DNA from: Nitrospirales bacterium
Lineage (GTDB): Bacteria; Nitrospirota; Nitrospiria; Nitrospirales; UBA8639
DNA length: 64,000 bases
Direction: 5' to 3'
Assembly (NCBI GenBank): GCA_031315915.1
Contig: JALDRK010000001.1
Span: forward strand, 1 to 64,000
Shown in pieces: positions 37,332 to 47,320 of the stretch. The notes under the pieces are model-generated. The model saw nothing but the letters and a program-made list of their open reading frames with translations. It made no database searches and was not told where the DNA came from. Each line of letters opens with the position of its first letter. Within the stretch, counting starts at the first letter, position 1. The position numbers were made by a program, and so were the translations under genes.

Positions 37332-38521
37332 AACTCGCGATCCGAACCACACGAATTACGCCTTCGCCGACGTTACAACTGTCGGCTACGGTGAAAGCGC
37401 TTGTGGCGCAGGGCCAGCAGATTTTTGATTTTACGGCTGGAGAACCCTCGTTTGATTCACCGGACGCGGCAAAATCGGCAGCCATCACGGCCATTCAGGA
37501 AGGTTTCACAAAGTATACCGCTGTGACGGGAATTGACGACCTAAAAAACGCCATTATTGATAAATTTCAAGCGGAGCAAGGATTACCGTACACTCGTTCC
37601 CAGATATTGGTGTCCTGCGGAGCCAAGCATACCTTATTCAATTTGGCACTGGCTTTGTTTGAAGCGGGAGATGAGGTCATCATTCCCGCACCCTATTGGG
37701 TGTCCTATCCGGAACAAGTCCTCGTGGCCGATGCCGCGCCGGTATTCCTTCCGACGGAAGAGAGTGCCGACTACGCAATTGATCTCGATAAATTGAAAGC
37801 GGCCATCACCAGTCGGACCAAAGCCGTAATTCTCAATTCTCCATGTAACCCCACCGGAGGTATCTATCACAAGGACACGCTGGAAGGCGTGGCGAAACTG
37901 GCGTTGGAACGTAATTTCCTGCTGATATCCGATGAAATTTACGAAAAAATGATTTACGACAACCATCAGCATGTCAGCATTGCCTCAATCAGCCCGGAAG
38001 TGGCAAAACAAACGATTATCGTCAATGGGGTATCCAAGACCTATGCGATGACCGGCTGGAGAATCGGCTATGCAGCAGGTCCCGAACCACTGATGAAGGC
38101 CATGGGAGACATCCAAAGCCAAAGCACATCCAATCCGACTTCCATTGCACAAAAAGCCGCCATCGGAGCGCTTCGGGGCGGGCAGGACTTTGTGCAAACC
38201 ATGGTGCGGGAACTGGACGTTCGGCGCACCACGATGGTGAAGGGCTTGAATGCCATTTCCGGGATCCATTGTCCTATGCCGGCGGGAGCCTTTTATGCCT
38301 TTCCAAACATCAAAGGTCTTCTTGGTCGTCGCTTTCGGGGAACCTCCCTTTCCAGCCCCTTCGCCGTTGCTGAATTTTTATTAAAAGAGGCGAAGATCGC
38401 GTGCGTTCCCGGAGAACCCTTTGGAGGAGAGACCCATCTGCGTTTTTCCTATACTCCGACCTTGGAAGTCATCCACCAGGGCCTCAACAGTCTGGCTGAA
38501 GCCGTAGCAAGATTGGAATAA
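37328..38521 (+). CDS. Pyridoxal-phosphate aminotransferase (aspartate aminotransferase type)
   Basis: 397 residues, class I fold. FTAGEPSFDSPD near the N-terminus, NSPCNPTGGIY, ISDEIYEKMIYD and the PLP lysine in VNGVSKTYAMTGWRIGY. R-containing LRFSYTP near the end binds the substrate carboxylate. The close match to the thermophile-like AspC subgroup (Igamma) suggests aspartate, possibly also prephenate, as substrate. Overlaps coaD by 4 bp. Confidence 0.92.
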   Translation: MKLAIRTTRITPSPTLQLSATVKALVAQGQQIFDFTAGEPSFDSPDAAKSAAITAIQEGFTKYTAVTGIDDLKNAIIDKFQAEQGLPYTRSQILVSCGAKHTLFNLALALFEAGDEVIIPAPYWVSYPEQVLVADAAPVFLPTEESADYAIDLDKLKAAITSRTKAVILNSPCNPTGGIYHKDTLEGVAKLALERNFLLISDEIYEKMIYDNHQHVSIASISPEVAKQTIIVNGVSKTYAMTGWRIGYAAGPEPLMKAMGDIQSQSTSNPTSIAQKAAIGALRGGQDFVQTMVRELDVRRTTMVKGLNAISGIHCPMPAGAFYAFPNIKGLLGRRFRGTSLSSPFAVAEFLLKEAKIACVPGEPFGGETHLRFSYTPTLEVIHQGLNSLAEAVARLE

Positions 38522-38661
38522 TGCCAACGCCTCAACCCTATTGCCAGCCGCACCTCAGGAGGTCACAGGACAGGTTGACTTCCTGCAGGAAAGATTTATC
38601 TGAACCGCGTTGTCCGTATCTACAACCGATGATTCTCTGTTTCGCGCAATGGAGGTGAGGG

Positions 38662-39069
38662 GTGCCGATTTACGAATATGAATGTACAAGCTGCGGTAAA
38701 CGCTTTGAAATCAAGCAAAAGATGTCCGACCCGACGGTCAAGACCTGCGATCAATTTTCCTGTGAAAAAGCTCAACCGGTGACCAAGGTCATTTCTCCAC
38801 CGGCGATTATGTTTAAAGGATCAGGGTGGTACGTTACCGATTATTCGGATAAGTTCAAGGATGGCAAAAAGACGAACGACGGAGGGTCAGGCGAACCCAA
38901 ATCCGACACGAAATCCGAATCGAAGTCCGAATCAAAATCCGAGACCAAATCGGAAACCAAAACGTCTACCGACAAGCCTTCGACCTCGTCCGGATCTTCC
39001 ACATCTTCTTCCGGAGGTTCAGGCAGCGGGAATTCCAGTACTCCGACATCATCCTCGACTGCGACCTGA
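38662..39069 (+). CDS. FmdB-family zinc-ribbon protein with low-complexity tail
   Basis: 135 residues from a GTG start preceded by GGAGGTGAGG. MPIYEYECTSCGKRFEIKQ ... TCDQFSCEKA forms the CxxC...C zinc ribbon of FmdB regulators. GSGWYVTDYSDKF is a conserved extension. From about residue 68 a repetitive Lys-Ser-Glu/Thr tail (SESKSESKSETKSETK) and then a Ser/Gly-rich end appear. Putative regulator or small metal protein; function not established. Confidence 0.88.
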   Translation: MPIYEYECTSCGKRFEIKQKMSDPTVKTCDQFSCEKAQPVTKVISPPAIMFKGSGWYVTDYSDKFKDGKKTNDGGSGEPKSDTKSESKSESKSETKSETKTSTDKPSTSSGSSTSSSGGSGSGNSSTPTSSSTAT

Positions 39070-39198
39070 GTCTAGGGTAGGACCCGCTCCTCAACCATAT
39101 TGGGATTCCCTCGGTAGAGTCCAGGAACTCTACCCACCATACCCCAAATTTTCAGCCTTGCACGCCTTCCCGGTATCGACTTCCTAATTACGCAGGGT

Positions 39199-39804
39199 TC
39201 ATTGATTTTCAAGGCGGGATTTAAAAACCTGATTCCAAAGCAGGTGTGCCAGAGTACGATATCCCAACTCGGTCAAATGAAGTCCGTCATCAGAAAATTC
39301 AGAGGCTAGCTCTTGAGATTGCGGATCACACGTCACTGAAAACAAGTCAACAATAGGAATCTGTTTCATCTGACAGTAGGTCTTGAGTGCTTCATTGACT
39401 TCGACTCTCGACTGAAGGGCTGGACGGTAAGAGGAAATCGAGCCAGGCATACCTAACCCTCCCAGAGAAGGGATCGTGACACTCACAGGGAGAATTCCAT
39501 GGGATTGAGCTTCCGCATACATCCACACGAGATTTTTAATAACCATTTTCGCGGGCAACCCCCAGCCCAGGTCATTCGTGCCTCCTAAAATCACCGCATA
39601 GCCGGGATGAAGGGCCAGGACATCGCTAGGAAAACGTTCCTTCATCTGCTGAGTGGTTTCTCCACACACTCCACGAATCCAAATGGTGCCGCGTTTCCCC
39701 AACCATTCCCGCAGCCATTGCCCATATGGCGTGAAGCCCGGCCCACCATCCCTCGAAGATTGATACCCCTCCGTTAAGCTATCGCCAAAACAGACAATGG
39801 TCAT
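39199..39804 (-). CDS. SGNH/GDSL-family hydrolase
   Basis: Start taken at ATG 39804 (MTIVCFGDSLTEGY), where the family begins; the frame is open to 39837. Block I GDSL (catalytic Ser), block III GGTNDLGWG and block V DGLHLTELGY (Asp and His) are all present, so it is likely active. It hydrolyses an ester or thioester; substrate unknown. No signal peptide. Confidence 0.88.
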   Translation of the reverse strand: MTIVCFGDSLTEGYQSSRDGGPGFTPYGQWLREWLGKRGTIWIRGVCGETTQQMKERFPSDVLALHPGYAVILGGTNDLGWGLPAKMVIKNLVWMYAEAQSHGILPVSVTIPSLGGLGMPGSISSYRPALQSRVEVNEALKTYCQMKQIPIVDLFSVTCDPQSQELASEFSDDGLHLTELGYRTLAHLLWNQVFKSRLENQ

Positions 39805-40050
39805 TTCCACGACAGAGTCTCCCCATAATGCCCTCAAATTGTAACCTAGGCTAGCAAATTCCTCCCGGAAATCTGAAGGAGGAATCCTTGGGATGGATCA
39901 TTTCGATTCAAGGACAAAACAGCGTTTTGGCTTGACACTTCTTAAAATCCCCAGTTACCCTCAAACCGCTTGTACACAGAACGCCACCACCCTCGTCGGT
40001 CAATTCTGACCAGTATGAGGCCGAGACCATCAACGACTAGAGGAACCAGC

Positions 40051-40626
40051 ATGAAAAATCGTGTCCAGCGAAGCCGTGTCATCCCAGGTTACATTGTTGC
40101 CTTGAGCACTCTGTGCCTACTCGTGTCAATCGTCCCCTTCTCGGCGCAAGCCGCTTCCAAAGATTCTTTCCGGGTCGGCGTCCTAGACCCTCAGGCCGTC
40201 ATTGAAAAATCCAAGGCCGGAGGACGCGCGTTGGCCACACTGAAAGAACACGCCCAAGCAAGGGAAAATATCCTGAAAAGCGATCAAAAAGAACTCGAGC
40301 GGATGCAAGAGGAACTGAAAGCCAGTGAAGGGAAAGGATCTGACGCCGAACAAAAACAAAAACAGGAACGGTTTGCCCAGAAATTTCAGGAGTGGCAAAA
40401 GCGGGGACAGGAATACCAAGTTGAACTAAGCCAGAAACAAAAAGACTTAGTCATGGAATACATGAAAAAAATTGAAGAAGCGACTCAAGCCGTAGCGACC
40501 CGCCACGGATTCGATTTGGTCGTAGACAAGGGCAGTGAAAACACCCTCAAAATTATCCTCTTTAGTCGAGACGGGCTGGATCTCACCAACGAAGTCGTCA
40601 AGGAATTCGACCGACGATTTAAATAA
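40051..40626 (+). CDS. OmpH/Skp-family periplasmic chaperone
   Basis: Start at ATG 40051 with AGAGGAACC upstream; a longer frame lacks a signal. A signal peptide (YIVALSTLCLLVSIVPFSAQA) is followed by VGVLDPQAVIEKSKAGGRALATL, the OmpH N-terminal strand, a long coiled coil (tentacles) rich in Lys/Glu/Gln, then LVVDKGSENTLKIILFS. It holds unfolded outer-membrane proteins in the periplasm. Stand-alone gene ending at a strong hairpin. Confidence 0.9.
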   Translation: MKNRVQRSRVIPGYIVALSTLCLLVSIVPFSAQAASKDSFRVGVLDPQAVIEKSKAGGRALATLKEHAQARENILKSDQKELERMQEELKASEGKGSDAEQKQKQERFAQKFQEWQKRGQEYQVELSQKQKDLVMEYMKKIEEATQAVATRHGFDLVVDKGSENTLKIILFSRDGLDLTNEVVKEFDRRFK

Positions 40627-40661
40627 TCGTGCAAAGCGAACAATAACGACTTTTGCCTATG

Positions 40662-40690
40662 TCCCCTTTCCGGTTCATCCGGAAAGGGGA
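40662..40690. terminator. Rho-independent terminator between convergent genes
   Basis: An 11-bp perfect stem CCCCTTTCCGG / CCGGAAAGGGG with loop TTCAT, followed by ATTTGTT. It lies between the ends of the OmpH gene (plus) and the rhodanese gene (minus) and could serve both. Confidence 0.8.
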
Positions 40691-40697
40691 TTTGTTA

Positions 40698-41093
40698 TCA
40701 TCTGTTCTTGGTGCTCCGAAGTTCCTCCGCGCTTAACGGATACCCGGCCGCTGTCCAGGCTTTGATGCCCCCGTCCAGTGACCACACATTGCGGTAGCCC
40801 ATTTTCTGAAGATTCTCCGCGGCCAGTGCCGATCGATACCCTCCCCCACAATACAAGATAATTTCCGTTTGCTTGTCCGGGATTTTCGTTTCGATATCCC
40901 GCTCTAAAATTCCTCTCCCAAGATGAATCGACCCGGGAATCATCCCCCGTTGCACTTCATGATCTTCCCGTACATCAAGAACAATGACCGAACTGGATTG
41001 CGCAAGTCGGTTTTTTAGCGTTTCGACCGAACATTCCCGAATGTTCTTCCTCACCTCATGCACTAACTGCACAAAACCAGGATTATGTCGCAT
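40698..41093 (-). CDS. Rhodanese-domain sulfurtransferase
   Basis: 131 residues from ATG 41093 with AAGGAGGT 8 bp upstream. VIVLDVREDHEVQRGMIPGSIHL, then the active-site loop YCGGGYRS with Cys82, then LEGGIKAW-like DGGIKAWTAAGYPL. A single-domain rhodanese that moves sulfane sulfur; in this position it has no obvious partner. Confidence 0.9.
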   Translation of the reverse strand: MRHNPGFVQLVHEVRKNIRECSVETLKNRLAQSSSVIVLDVREDHEVQRGMIPGSIHLGRGILERDIETKIPDKQTEIILYCGGGYRSALAAENLQKMGYRNVWSLDGGIKAWTAAGYPLSAEELRSTKNR

Positions 41094-41267
41094 TGGTCAT
41101 CCACCTCCTTAGCAGCGTAAGCAGATCCCGGCATCCAACCTTTCATTCCATCAATAGATGAGCGAAGGGCAAACGCTAATCCCTTAAGCATACCGGTTTC
41201 GAGACGACCCGGCCAACTGAAGGATCGCAAGAGGAGACGGGAAAGAAAGAACCGGTTTAACCGCTTG

Positions 41268-41642
41268 TCAGTGCAGGGACAGGTGGGATTGAAATCGATG
41301 CAGAGCTTCTTCTTCAGTTTGAAAAATTGGCACGACTTCAGGAAGATTGGCATATTCCAACAATTCCCGTACCGGCGCTTGAGGACTCACAATGCTCAGA
41401 TGAATGCGACTGGGGCGCATCCGGTGATACCAGAGAAACAATTGCCCCAACCCGGCTGAGTCAATCCAGGTAATATTGGAAAAATTCAGGATCACATGTT
41501 CACAGCCGATTTCCTGAGCGCCTAAAATAGCGACTTCCAACCCCAATTTGGAATGATAGTCAAACCGCCCGGACAATTCGAGCACTTTGGTATTTCGTTG
41601 GAAATGTTCTTTGACGGTCAGCATAACATCGGCTTTTACCAT
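41268..41642 (-). CDS. STAS-domain anti-sigma factor antagonist (second copy)
   Basis: About 124 residues from ATG 41642 (a TTG at 41666 is an alternative). VKEHFQRNTKVLELSGRFDYHS, then VILNFSNITWIDSAGLGQLFLWY with the DSAGL phospho-loop. Related in style to the STAS protein at 22468-22812 but distinct. No kinase or phosphatase partner is nearby. Confidence 0.85.
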   Translation of the reverse strand: MVKADVMLTVKEHFQRNTKVLELSGRFDYHSKLGLEVAILGAQEIGCEHVILNFSNITWIDSAGLGQLFLWYHRMRPSRIHLSIVSPQAPVRELLEYANLPEVVPIFQTEEEALHRFQSHLSLH

Positions 41643-42119
41643 TTCTTTTCGGCTGGAGAATTTCAAAATTAACCCCCAACAGGATGCAAAGATTCGTAAA
41701 CTCTGCCAGGAATGCTTTCCCTAAAGCGCCGCCTCTCAAAGGACAATTTTGTCGTCTTGGTCTTCATTAAGGGGGCGGCCGGGAATCTGAAAAAATCCAC
41801 ATATCCAAGACCCTTCAATCGCCCATGCCCCATCTTGATGACAAAGACCATTTGCTAACTGATCCTCGAAAACCGGATCTCGTTCTCTTGACAAAATTTT
41901 GACATTACTATAGAAACGCGATCACGCTGTGTATCCGAAAAGAACTCTTGTGAAACGCAGCCTTCTACCGACCCAGCCGAAAAAGAGAGTCAACATGGGC
42001 ACGCCTCAAAAAAAAGGCACCCAGGACTTTGAACCCTTTTTGGTTTCCATACGACAGACTGATCGAATACCCGCCTATCCGACGACCTACGGCGGGAGCC
42101 TAAATACGGAGGTCCGTCC
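41643..42119 (+). other. Leader region of the giant-protein locus
   Basis: About 480 bases between the minus-strand STAS gene and the first giant gene; it must carry the promoter for the pair. A 69-codon frame (41929-42138) overlaps the giant start but has no recognised family. Confidence 0.4.
41888..41914 (+). promoter_or_regulatory. Possible sigma-70-type promoter for the giant genes
   Basis: TTGACA (41888-41893) and TATAGA (41909-41914) with a short 15-bp spacer, about 200 bp before the first giant start. A second TTGACA at 41899 has no good -10. The spacing is suboptimal, so this is tentative. Confidence 0.3.
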
Positions 42120-45100
42120 ATGTCTCATCACCGCTTGAATGTGAATGCCCTGCGTGCCGACCGCCTCCCCAAACTCGTTCACCGTCAATCCTACCTGCCG
42201 GATCGTCCAGAAATTTTAAGAGAAAGAGCACTCACCCGCCGTGGGCTTTTGGGAATGGCCACCTTGACCGCCCTCGGGTTGTCTCCCTCCATCAGAATAA
42301 TGAATAGCCTGGCCCATGCGGCCACGGAGTCACTGACCTGGGCGGTGTCCGACACGCGTATCGTGTTCCGGCTGGGAGGACGGGATCGTTGGGTCATTGA
42401 TCTGGCCTCCTTCAGCGGATCCCCCCGCCTCCTGGTTCGAAAACAGGAAGGATTGTTCCTGGTCCATCTGGCCGATGCCCGCTTTCCGGGCACCTCGCTA
42501 TCGGCCGATTTCGTGTGTGAACTACGCCAAGGCGCCTTTTCGTGGAACATGCTCCTAACTTTCGCGCTGGGAGGATTCACAACCTACGCTCCGTTTGAAC
42601 GGTGGTTATTGGGGCAGGAATCTGCGGGCTCGGCCGTCCGGTTTCACACTCCCGTATGCGGGATGGGCTTGGACGGACAATTGCGCCTCCAAGGCGAAGG
42701 CACCGCCTCGTTCCGGCCAAACTGGAGTTTTGACTTCAAAGGCCATTCGCTGGCCTCGTTCCGAGGTCGGGGAGGAGATCTGGCTTCCGATGTCTTACAT
42801 TTGGCCTTGCTTGACGACCAGACGCCCAGTCTGGCCACAGAACCGGGACGAACGCGAACCTTGCTGGCCATGGAGCGAGGAGCACAGCACTGGGAATTTT
42901 CGCCTGCCTTTACCTCGAACGTCGCATCTCATGTCGTGTATCGGCAGAACGGCTTCGACACCCTCCACTTTGAAACCTGGGAGGACTCAGCCGGAACACC
43001 GGTCTGTGGAGTGCTGGCCGAAGGACCTTCTCCGGAATCTTCGGTGTGGTTTCATCCGCATTCCCTCAACGTTGATGCAGATGCTATCCCGGACCCGATC
43101 GCGTTTCCTCTTGCTCACATTCAATACGCCAGGATTTTTTCAGCCCAAGAACACGAACGTGAAGAAATTCTCAGAGGACGTTTTGTCTCCAACCCTTCTT
43201 CGATCAAGGTCTTGGGCTGTTCGCTGGAAGTCGGCGGCAGGCCTACTACCCCACCCTTCGAACTCCTCAATCGGGACGGAGAGATGCAGGCCTGTTGCGA
43301 ACCGGAGGTCTACCGAATTTCCGTTCCACTAGGAGGGGCTATTGTCGATCCGATCGATCTTCCCCATGGAACCAGATTAGCCTGGAACGGACAACTCGGC
43401 GCTTCAATCATCCCCGTCCAAGTTGACCCACGACTCAGGAAGAGTCCATCAAGCCCCATACCCAAGGTCACGGTGCCACAACAGGAAAAAGCGATCCAAC
43501 AGACCCCGGCTCCGGCACTTAAACAGATTGTTCCTATCGCGCCTATAACTCCCGGACAGATCAAGCCTGAAATTGTCGCTCCCGGCCGCATTTTTACCGA
43601 TTTTCGATCCTTGCTGGAAGTCCATGGTCCCTTTACCGTTTCCGTCCTCCGGCCTGAAGATCTCCTGGTCCTTAAATTTGAATTCAAAGGGTGGACGCTC
43701 CAGGCGGCAACAGGCCAACCGGCCCGGATCGTTCGAAATCCGCTGGCCCCTGGAACCCCGGCATCAACCATCCTTGTCCACTTCCCGCCCCAACATATCG
43801 CCGAGCAGGCCTTCTTCGAACCGGCCAACCCCAGCCAGGCAGAAAAGCCGGTCTATCCAATCAAAGCGCAACTGGCAGGATGGAGCCGATTGGTCTTTAA
43901 CGTGCCCCAGAACATTACCCAAATTCCCTTTTCCCTGGAGACCCTTCTGGATTGGTCCCTTTTCGAGTTGAATGTGGCTGCCTCTGCGGCTCCCCCGCCC
44001 CCACCTCCCCCATCACTGGGCCGGCTTAAAATACAGATCGTTCCCGGCATGCGCTTCAAGCAAGGTGTCATACCGCAGGTTATCCCGCGCGCCATTCCAG
44101 AGGAACCGGCACAACCTCAGTCTTCCCCCATGCCCACGGAGAAAAGACCGTTTCTGTGGTACACCTCCACCAATGGGCAGTCTGCGGCGCTCTATCAAGC
44201 CCAAGCCGTTTTGGTTAGAGCTGAAACCAGAACGGTCCAACTCCAATTACGAAAACCTCAGGTGAACCCCCAGGCGGTTCAACCGATTCAAAAAGTTCCT
44301 GTACAGCCGCCCTCACAGGCAATCGTCCCTGGGGTCGTACAAAAATTACCGGGGCAGGTTTTCCAACTCTTACCCGATCCTCCCAAAAAGGAAGATCTCC
44401 CTAACCTGACAGTCATAGAAGCTCCCTATCGTTTGTTCATGTCTCCCAGCAAAATGGGAGGATGGGCTCATTCCCCAAGGCCCGTCGCTTTAAACAACCG
44501 CATGGAGCTTTGGCACACGCGTTTAGGAGTAAGAAGACAGGACCGGCAGGGCCAGTGGCGGATCGATGAAGACGATGATTGGTACCGAACGCTCCGGGCG
44601 ATTTGGTCACCGGACTATAACGAACCTGATGGAAATGGCCCCGAACGGTACCCAAGTCGAAGGGACCAGGCACGAGTACCGTTTCGCATGTTACCCGAAG
44701 CTCAACATCGGCACCAACTCGTCCAGTTGATGGCCAATGGAAAACTTCCCAATTGGCAGGAACGGTATGCCAGGGCGGAACGGTTCATGCTGAGTTCACT
44801 CGGCGTCTGGATGAAAACCCAGTATGCCTTCGATCCGGCCCCGAATCCCCTAACGGTGATTGAATGGACCCAACATACGAATATGGGACGGGACCAGTTT
44901 GTGCGGGTCATCGAACAGGGATTTCTGTTTCCATTCGGGCATCGAGCCGTCCTGATCCAGATCAGCGAACGGAAAATCGAGCGCCCCATTCCCGACGGCC
45001 CCTTGGTAGCTTTACTCCGATACCGGGAGTTCATTGTGGTGAAAGAACCCATAAAGACCTATCCGGGGCCGGGACAAGAACAACTGTCATTTTCCAAGGG

Positions 45101-47300
45101 CCGGAATTTTCCTTTTCAAAGCCTCCGCATTACCACGCTCATTACTCCGAACCTCGACCCCAAGGAAAATAGTAAGATCGGCTCCGTTCCTGGCAATTCA
45201 CTCGCGTTTTGGCCAAAGGTGAGCGGGCAGGACTTTCAGTTCCATCTGATAGGCGAAGACTGGGCAGGCGACTCCTGCGAATTCACGATCCCTCTAGTGT
45301 TTATGACCAGCGATGTGGGATTGAACACCGGAATACTCAAGGGCGTCCGGAACGCCTATGCCCAGGATATCAGAAGCACCACCGCCCTTTCCGGACAACC
45401 CGTTTCCTATGCTCCTTCAGTCAAGAAAGGCGATACCGCCATGGAGACGGCCAGTCTCTCCTTCAGTGCGGAAATTCCCTGCGATCCGGTGTGGATTCAG
45501 GAAGGCCTCATGCCGGGCTGTCCTCGAACGGTTACACAACCTTTGGTGGATGCCGTCAATCCGTTCTTCTTTCCCTTTTTAGCCCAAGCCAATATCTCCA
45601 TTCCTGCGGTGAAAGCCTTGCTGGGACCGAATCCCGCCACTGCAGGGACCGATGTTCGGTACAGTGATATGTATCGGGTGAACGGATTCGGGGGACCGAA
45701 CCTGGGAGAACTCTTCCTGATCCTCTTGAACCCTATCGGCATGCGGTTCACCGATACCACCAAGGCCGGCGGTTTGGCAGCGCCCAACATGGACATCGTA
45801 GGGATTTCCCGACTCAAAGGTCCGGTTGGCGGAAAAGCCAGCGGCGTCACCACCAGAGGGAGCGGTGGCGATAGCGGAGCGGCTCAAAGTGCGGAACAAT
45901 TCGGCAACGGCAACTTCAACCCGAAAGAATATTTTAAAGACGCCAAAATTCTGGGCGGCATTCCCCTGGCCGATTTGTTTCCGTCAGTCAACACCAATCA
46001 ATTCAAACAGCCCGGCGGCCTGGTGCCATCTCTCAAATCCGAAGAGCACCCCGACAAGGTCAAAATACCATTCGAGTTCACCATCGATAATGTCCAAAAA
46101 GTCAACTTGGCACCTGTCCTGATTTTCGATCCGCAATTGCCGAGCAAGCCCAGCCCGAAGAAATCGAAATTCACCCTGAAAGTGCTAGTGGTCTTTCGAT
46201 TTCCCAAACCGGGCGATCCGACAGTCCCCGAACCCGAGTTCAACGCCACGGGAGAACTGACGAACTTCCAGGTCACCATCGCGCAATGCATTCGCGTCAG
46301 TTTCACCAAACTCCGCCTCGAAAAGAAACACGGAAAAAGCCTCTCGCCGGACCCCAAGCTGTGCAGTGAATCGGAAGACGGCGTCAAACCGGTCGAATTT
46401 CTCGGAGCCTTGAAATTCCTCGCCAATCTTCAGGAGCTTGTCGGCGGAAAAAGCGATAGTGGAGGTGGAGGGGGGGGTGGAGGCGGCGGATCGTCAGGGG
46501 GATCCAGCGGCTGGGGCGTCAAACCCATCATCGAACCCTCGACCACAAACATCAAGGCCGGCATTTCGGTCACTGTGCCGACCATTGCCGTTGGGGTCTT
46601 CAGTCTCTCAAATCTGAAACTTTCGGCTGCCGTGTCGATTTTCTGGAACGGCGACCCGGTGCGTTTCCGCCTGGCCATTTCCGAGCGCAGCGACCCGTTC
46701 TGTATTACCGTGTGGTTATTCGGCGGCGGCGGGTTTTTTGCTGTGGAAATTGAAGCGTCCGAGCGAGGCGTGGTGTTGGTGGAAGTCCTGCTGGAGTTCG
46801 GTGGAAAATTCGCCTTCGATATCGGGATTGCCAGCGGAGGCGTATACGTCATGGCCGGCTTCTATTTCAAGTACGGACTTGACCCAGAGACCGGCCAAAA
46901 GGGCATTTACCTTGAAGGCTACTTACGGATGGGCGGACAACTCAATGTCCTGGGCCTCATCACGGTGTCACTCGAATTCAAAATGCTCATCGCGTATGAA
47001 GAAAAAACTGTCGGGAATACCCTAACCAAAAAACTCTGGGGAGAAGCCTCGCTCGTCGTCAAAATCGAAATTTTGTTCTTCGAAACCTCCGTGACCTTAA
47101 GCGTGAGGAAGGAGTTTCAGGGGGAGACCGAAACCATTCAAAGCGCGCAAGAACATCGCGACCATATCTGGCTTACCGGCAACCAGGCCAAGCCGGTGTT
47201 TGTGCAAAACAGGATGGGCAACATCGTGAGACCCCGAAAGATTTATGAAATGCTCAGTGAACAGGAATGGGCACAATACGCCGGAGCATTCGCGGCGTAA
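42120..47300 (+). CDS. Giant Tat-exported protein of unknown function (1726 residues)
   Basis: ATG 42120 has GGAGGT 7 bp upstream. Residues 39-41 (TRR in RALTRRGLLGMATLTALG) and an AHA cleavage region near 67 form a twin-arginine signal, so it is exported folded. No known domain is recognised in the mature part. Visible features: proline/glutamine linkers (about 440-490 and 700-740), a polyproline run near 625 (AAPPPPPPPS), a ten-glycine stretch near 1448 flanked by Ser, then a C-terminal region (1460-1660) of alternating hydrophobic and glycine-rich strands (CITVWLFGGGGFFAVEIEA, KFAFDIGIASGGVYVMAGFY) that looks like extended beta structure. The next giant gene starts 20 bp downstream. It could be a surface, adhesin-like or assembly protein; this is inference. 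Confidence 0.85.
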   Translation: MSHHRLNVNALRADRLPKLVHRQSYLPDRPEILRERALTRRGLLGMATLTALGLSPSIRIMNSLAHAATESLTWAVSDTRIVFRLGGRDRWVIDLASFSGSPRLLVRKQEGLFLVHLADARFPGTSLSADFVCELRQGAFSWNMLLTFALGGFTTYAPFERWLLGQESAGSAVRFHTPVCGMGLDGQLRLQGEGTASFRPNWSFDFKGHSLASFRGRGGDLASDVLHLALLDDQTPSLATEPGRTRTLLAMERGAQHWEFSPAFTSNVASHVVYRQNGFDTLHFETWEDSAGTPVCGVLAEGPSPESSVWFHPHSLNVDADAIPDPIAFPLAHIQYARIFSAQEHEREEILRGRFVSNPSSIKVLGCSLEVGGRPTTPPFELLNRDGEMQACCEPEVYRISVPLGGAIVDPIDLPHGTRLAWNGQLGASIIPVQVDPRLRKSPSSPIPKVTVPQQEKAIQQTPAPALKQIVPIAPITPGQIKPEIVAPGRIFTDFRSLLEVHGPFTVSVLRPEDLLVLKFEFKGWTLQAATGQPARIVRNPLAPGTPASTILVHFPPQHIAEQAFFEPANPSQAEKPVYPIKAQLAGWSRLVFNVPQNITQIPFSLETLLDWSLFELNVAASAAPPPPPPPSLGRLKIQIVPGMRFKQGVIPQVIPRAIPEEPAQPQSSPMPTEKRPFLWYTSTNGQSAALYQAQAVLVRAETRTVQLQLRKPQVNPQAVQPIQKVPVQPPSQAIVPGVVQKLPGQVFQLLPDPPKKEDLPNLTVIEAPYRLFMSPSKMGGWAHSPRPVALNNRMELWHTRLGVRRQDRQGQWRIDEDDDWYRTLRAIWSPDYNEPDGNGPERYPSRRDQARVPFRMLPEAQHRHQLVQLMANGKLPNWQERYARAERFMLSSLGVWMKTQYAFDPAPNPLTVIEWTQHTNMGRDQFVRVIEQGFLFPFGHRAVLIQISERKIERPIPDGPLVALLRYREFIVVKEPIKTYPGPGQEQLSFSKGRNFPFQSLRITTLITPNLDPKENSKIGSVPGNSLAFWPKVSGQDFQFHLIGEDWAGDSCEFTIPLVFMTSDVGLNTGILKGVRNAYAQDIRSTTALSGQPVSYAPSVKKGDTAMETASLSFSAEIPCDPVWIQEGLMPGCPRTVTQPLVDAVNPFFFPFLAQANISIPAVKALLGPNPATAGTDVRYSDMYRVNGFGGPNLGELFLILLNPIGMRFTDTTKAGGLAAPNMDIVGISRLKGPVGGKASGVTTRGSGGDSGAAQSAEQFGNGNFNPKEYFKDAKILGGIPLADLFPSVNTNQFKQPGGLVPSLKSEEHPDKVKIPFEFTIDNVQKVNLAPVLIFDPQLPSKPSPKKSKFTLKVLVVFRFPKPGDPTVPEPEFNATGELTNFQVTIAQCIRVSFTKLRLEKKHGKSLSPDPKLCSESEDGVKPVEFLGALKFLANLQELVGGKSDSGGGGGGGGGGSSGGSSGWGVKPIIEPSTTNIKAGISVTVPTIAVGVFSLSNLKLSAAVSIFWNGDPVRFRLAISERSDPFCITVWLFGGGGFFAVEIEASERGVVLVEVLLEFGGKFAFDIGIASGGVYVMAGFYFKYGLDPETGQKGIYLEGYLRMGGQLNVLGLITVSLEFKMLIAYEEKTVGNTLTKKLWGEASLVVKIEILFFETSVTLSVRKEFQGETETIQSAQEHRDHIWLTGNQAKPVFVQNRMGNIVRPRKIYEMLSEQEWAQYAGAFAA

Positions 47301-47320
47301 ATACGGACAAGGAGAGCAAC

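Noticed and set aside
41929-42138. 69-codon plus frame just before the first giant gene
   Set aside because: Overlaps the well-supported giant start and has no recognisable features; kept only as part of the leader region.
43310-43828. Long antisense frames within the giant genes
   Set aside because: High G+C coding sequence commonly leaves open antisense frames; these lack family matches and ribosome sites.
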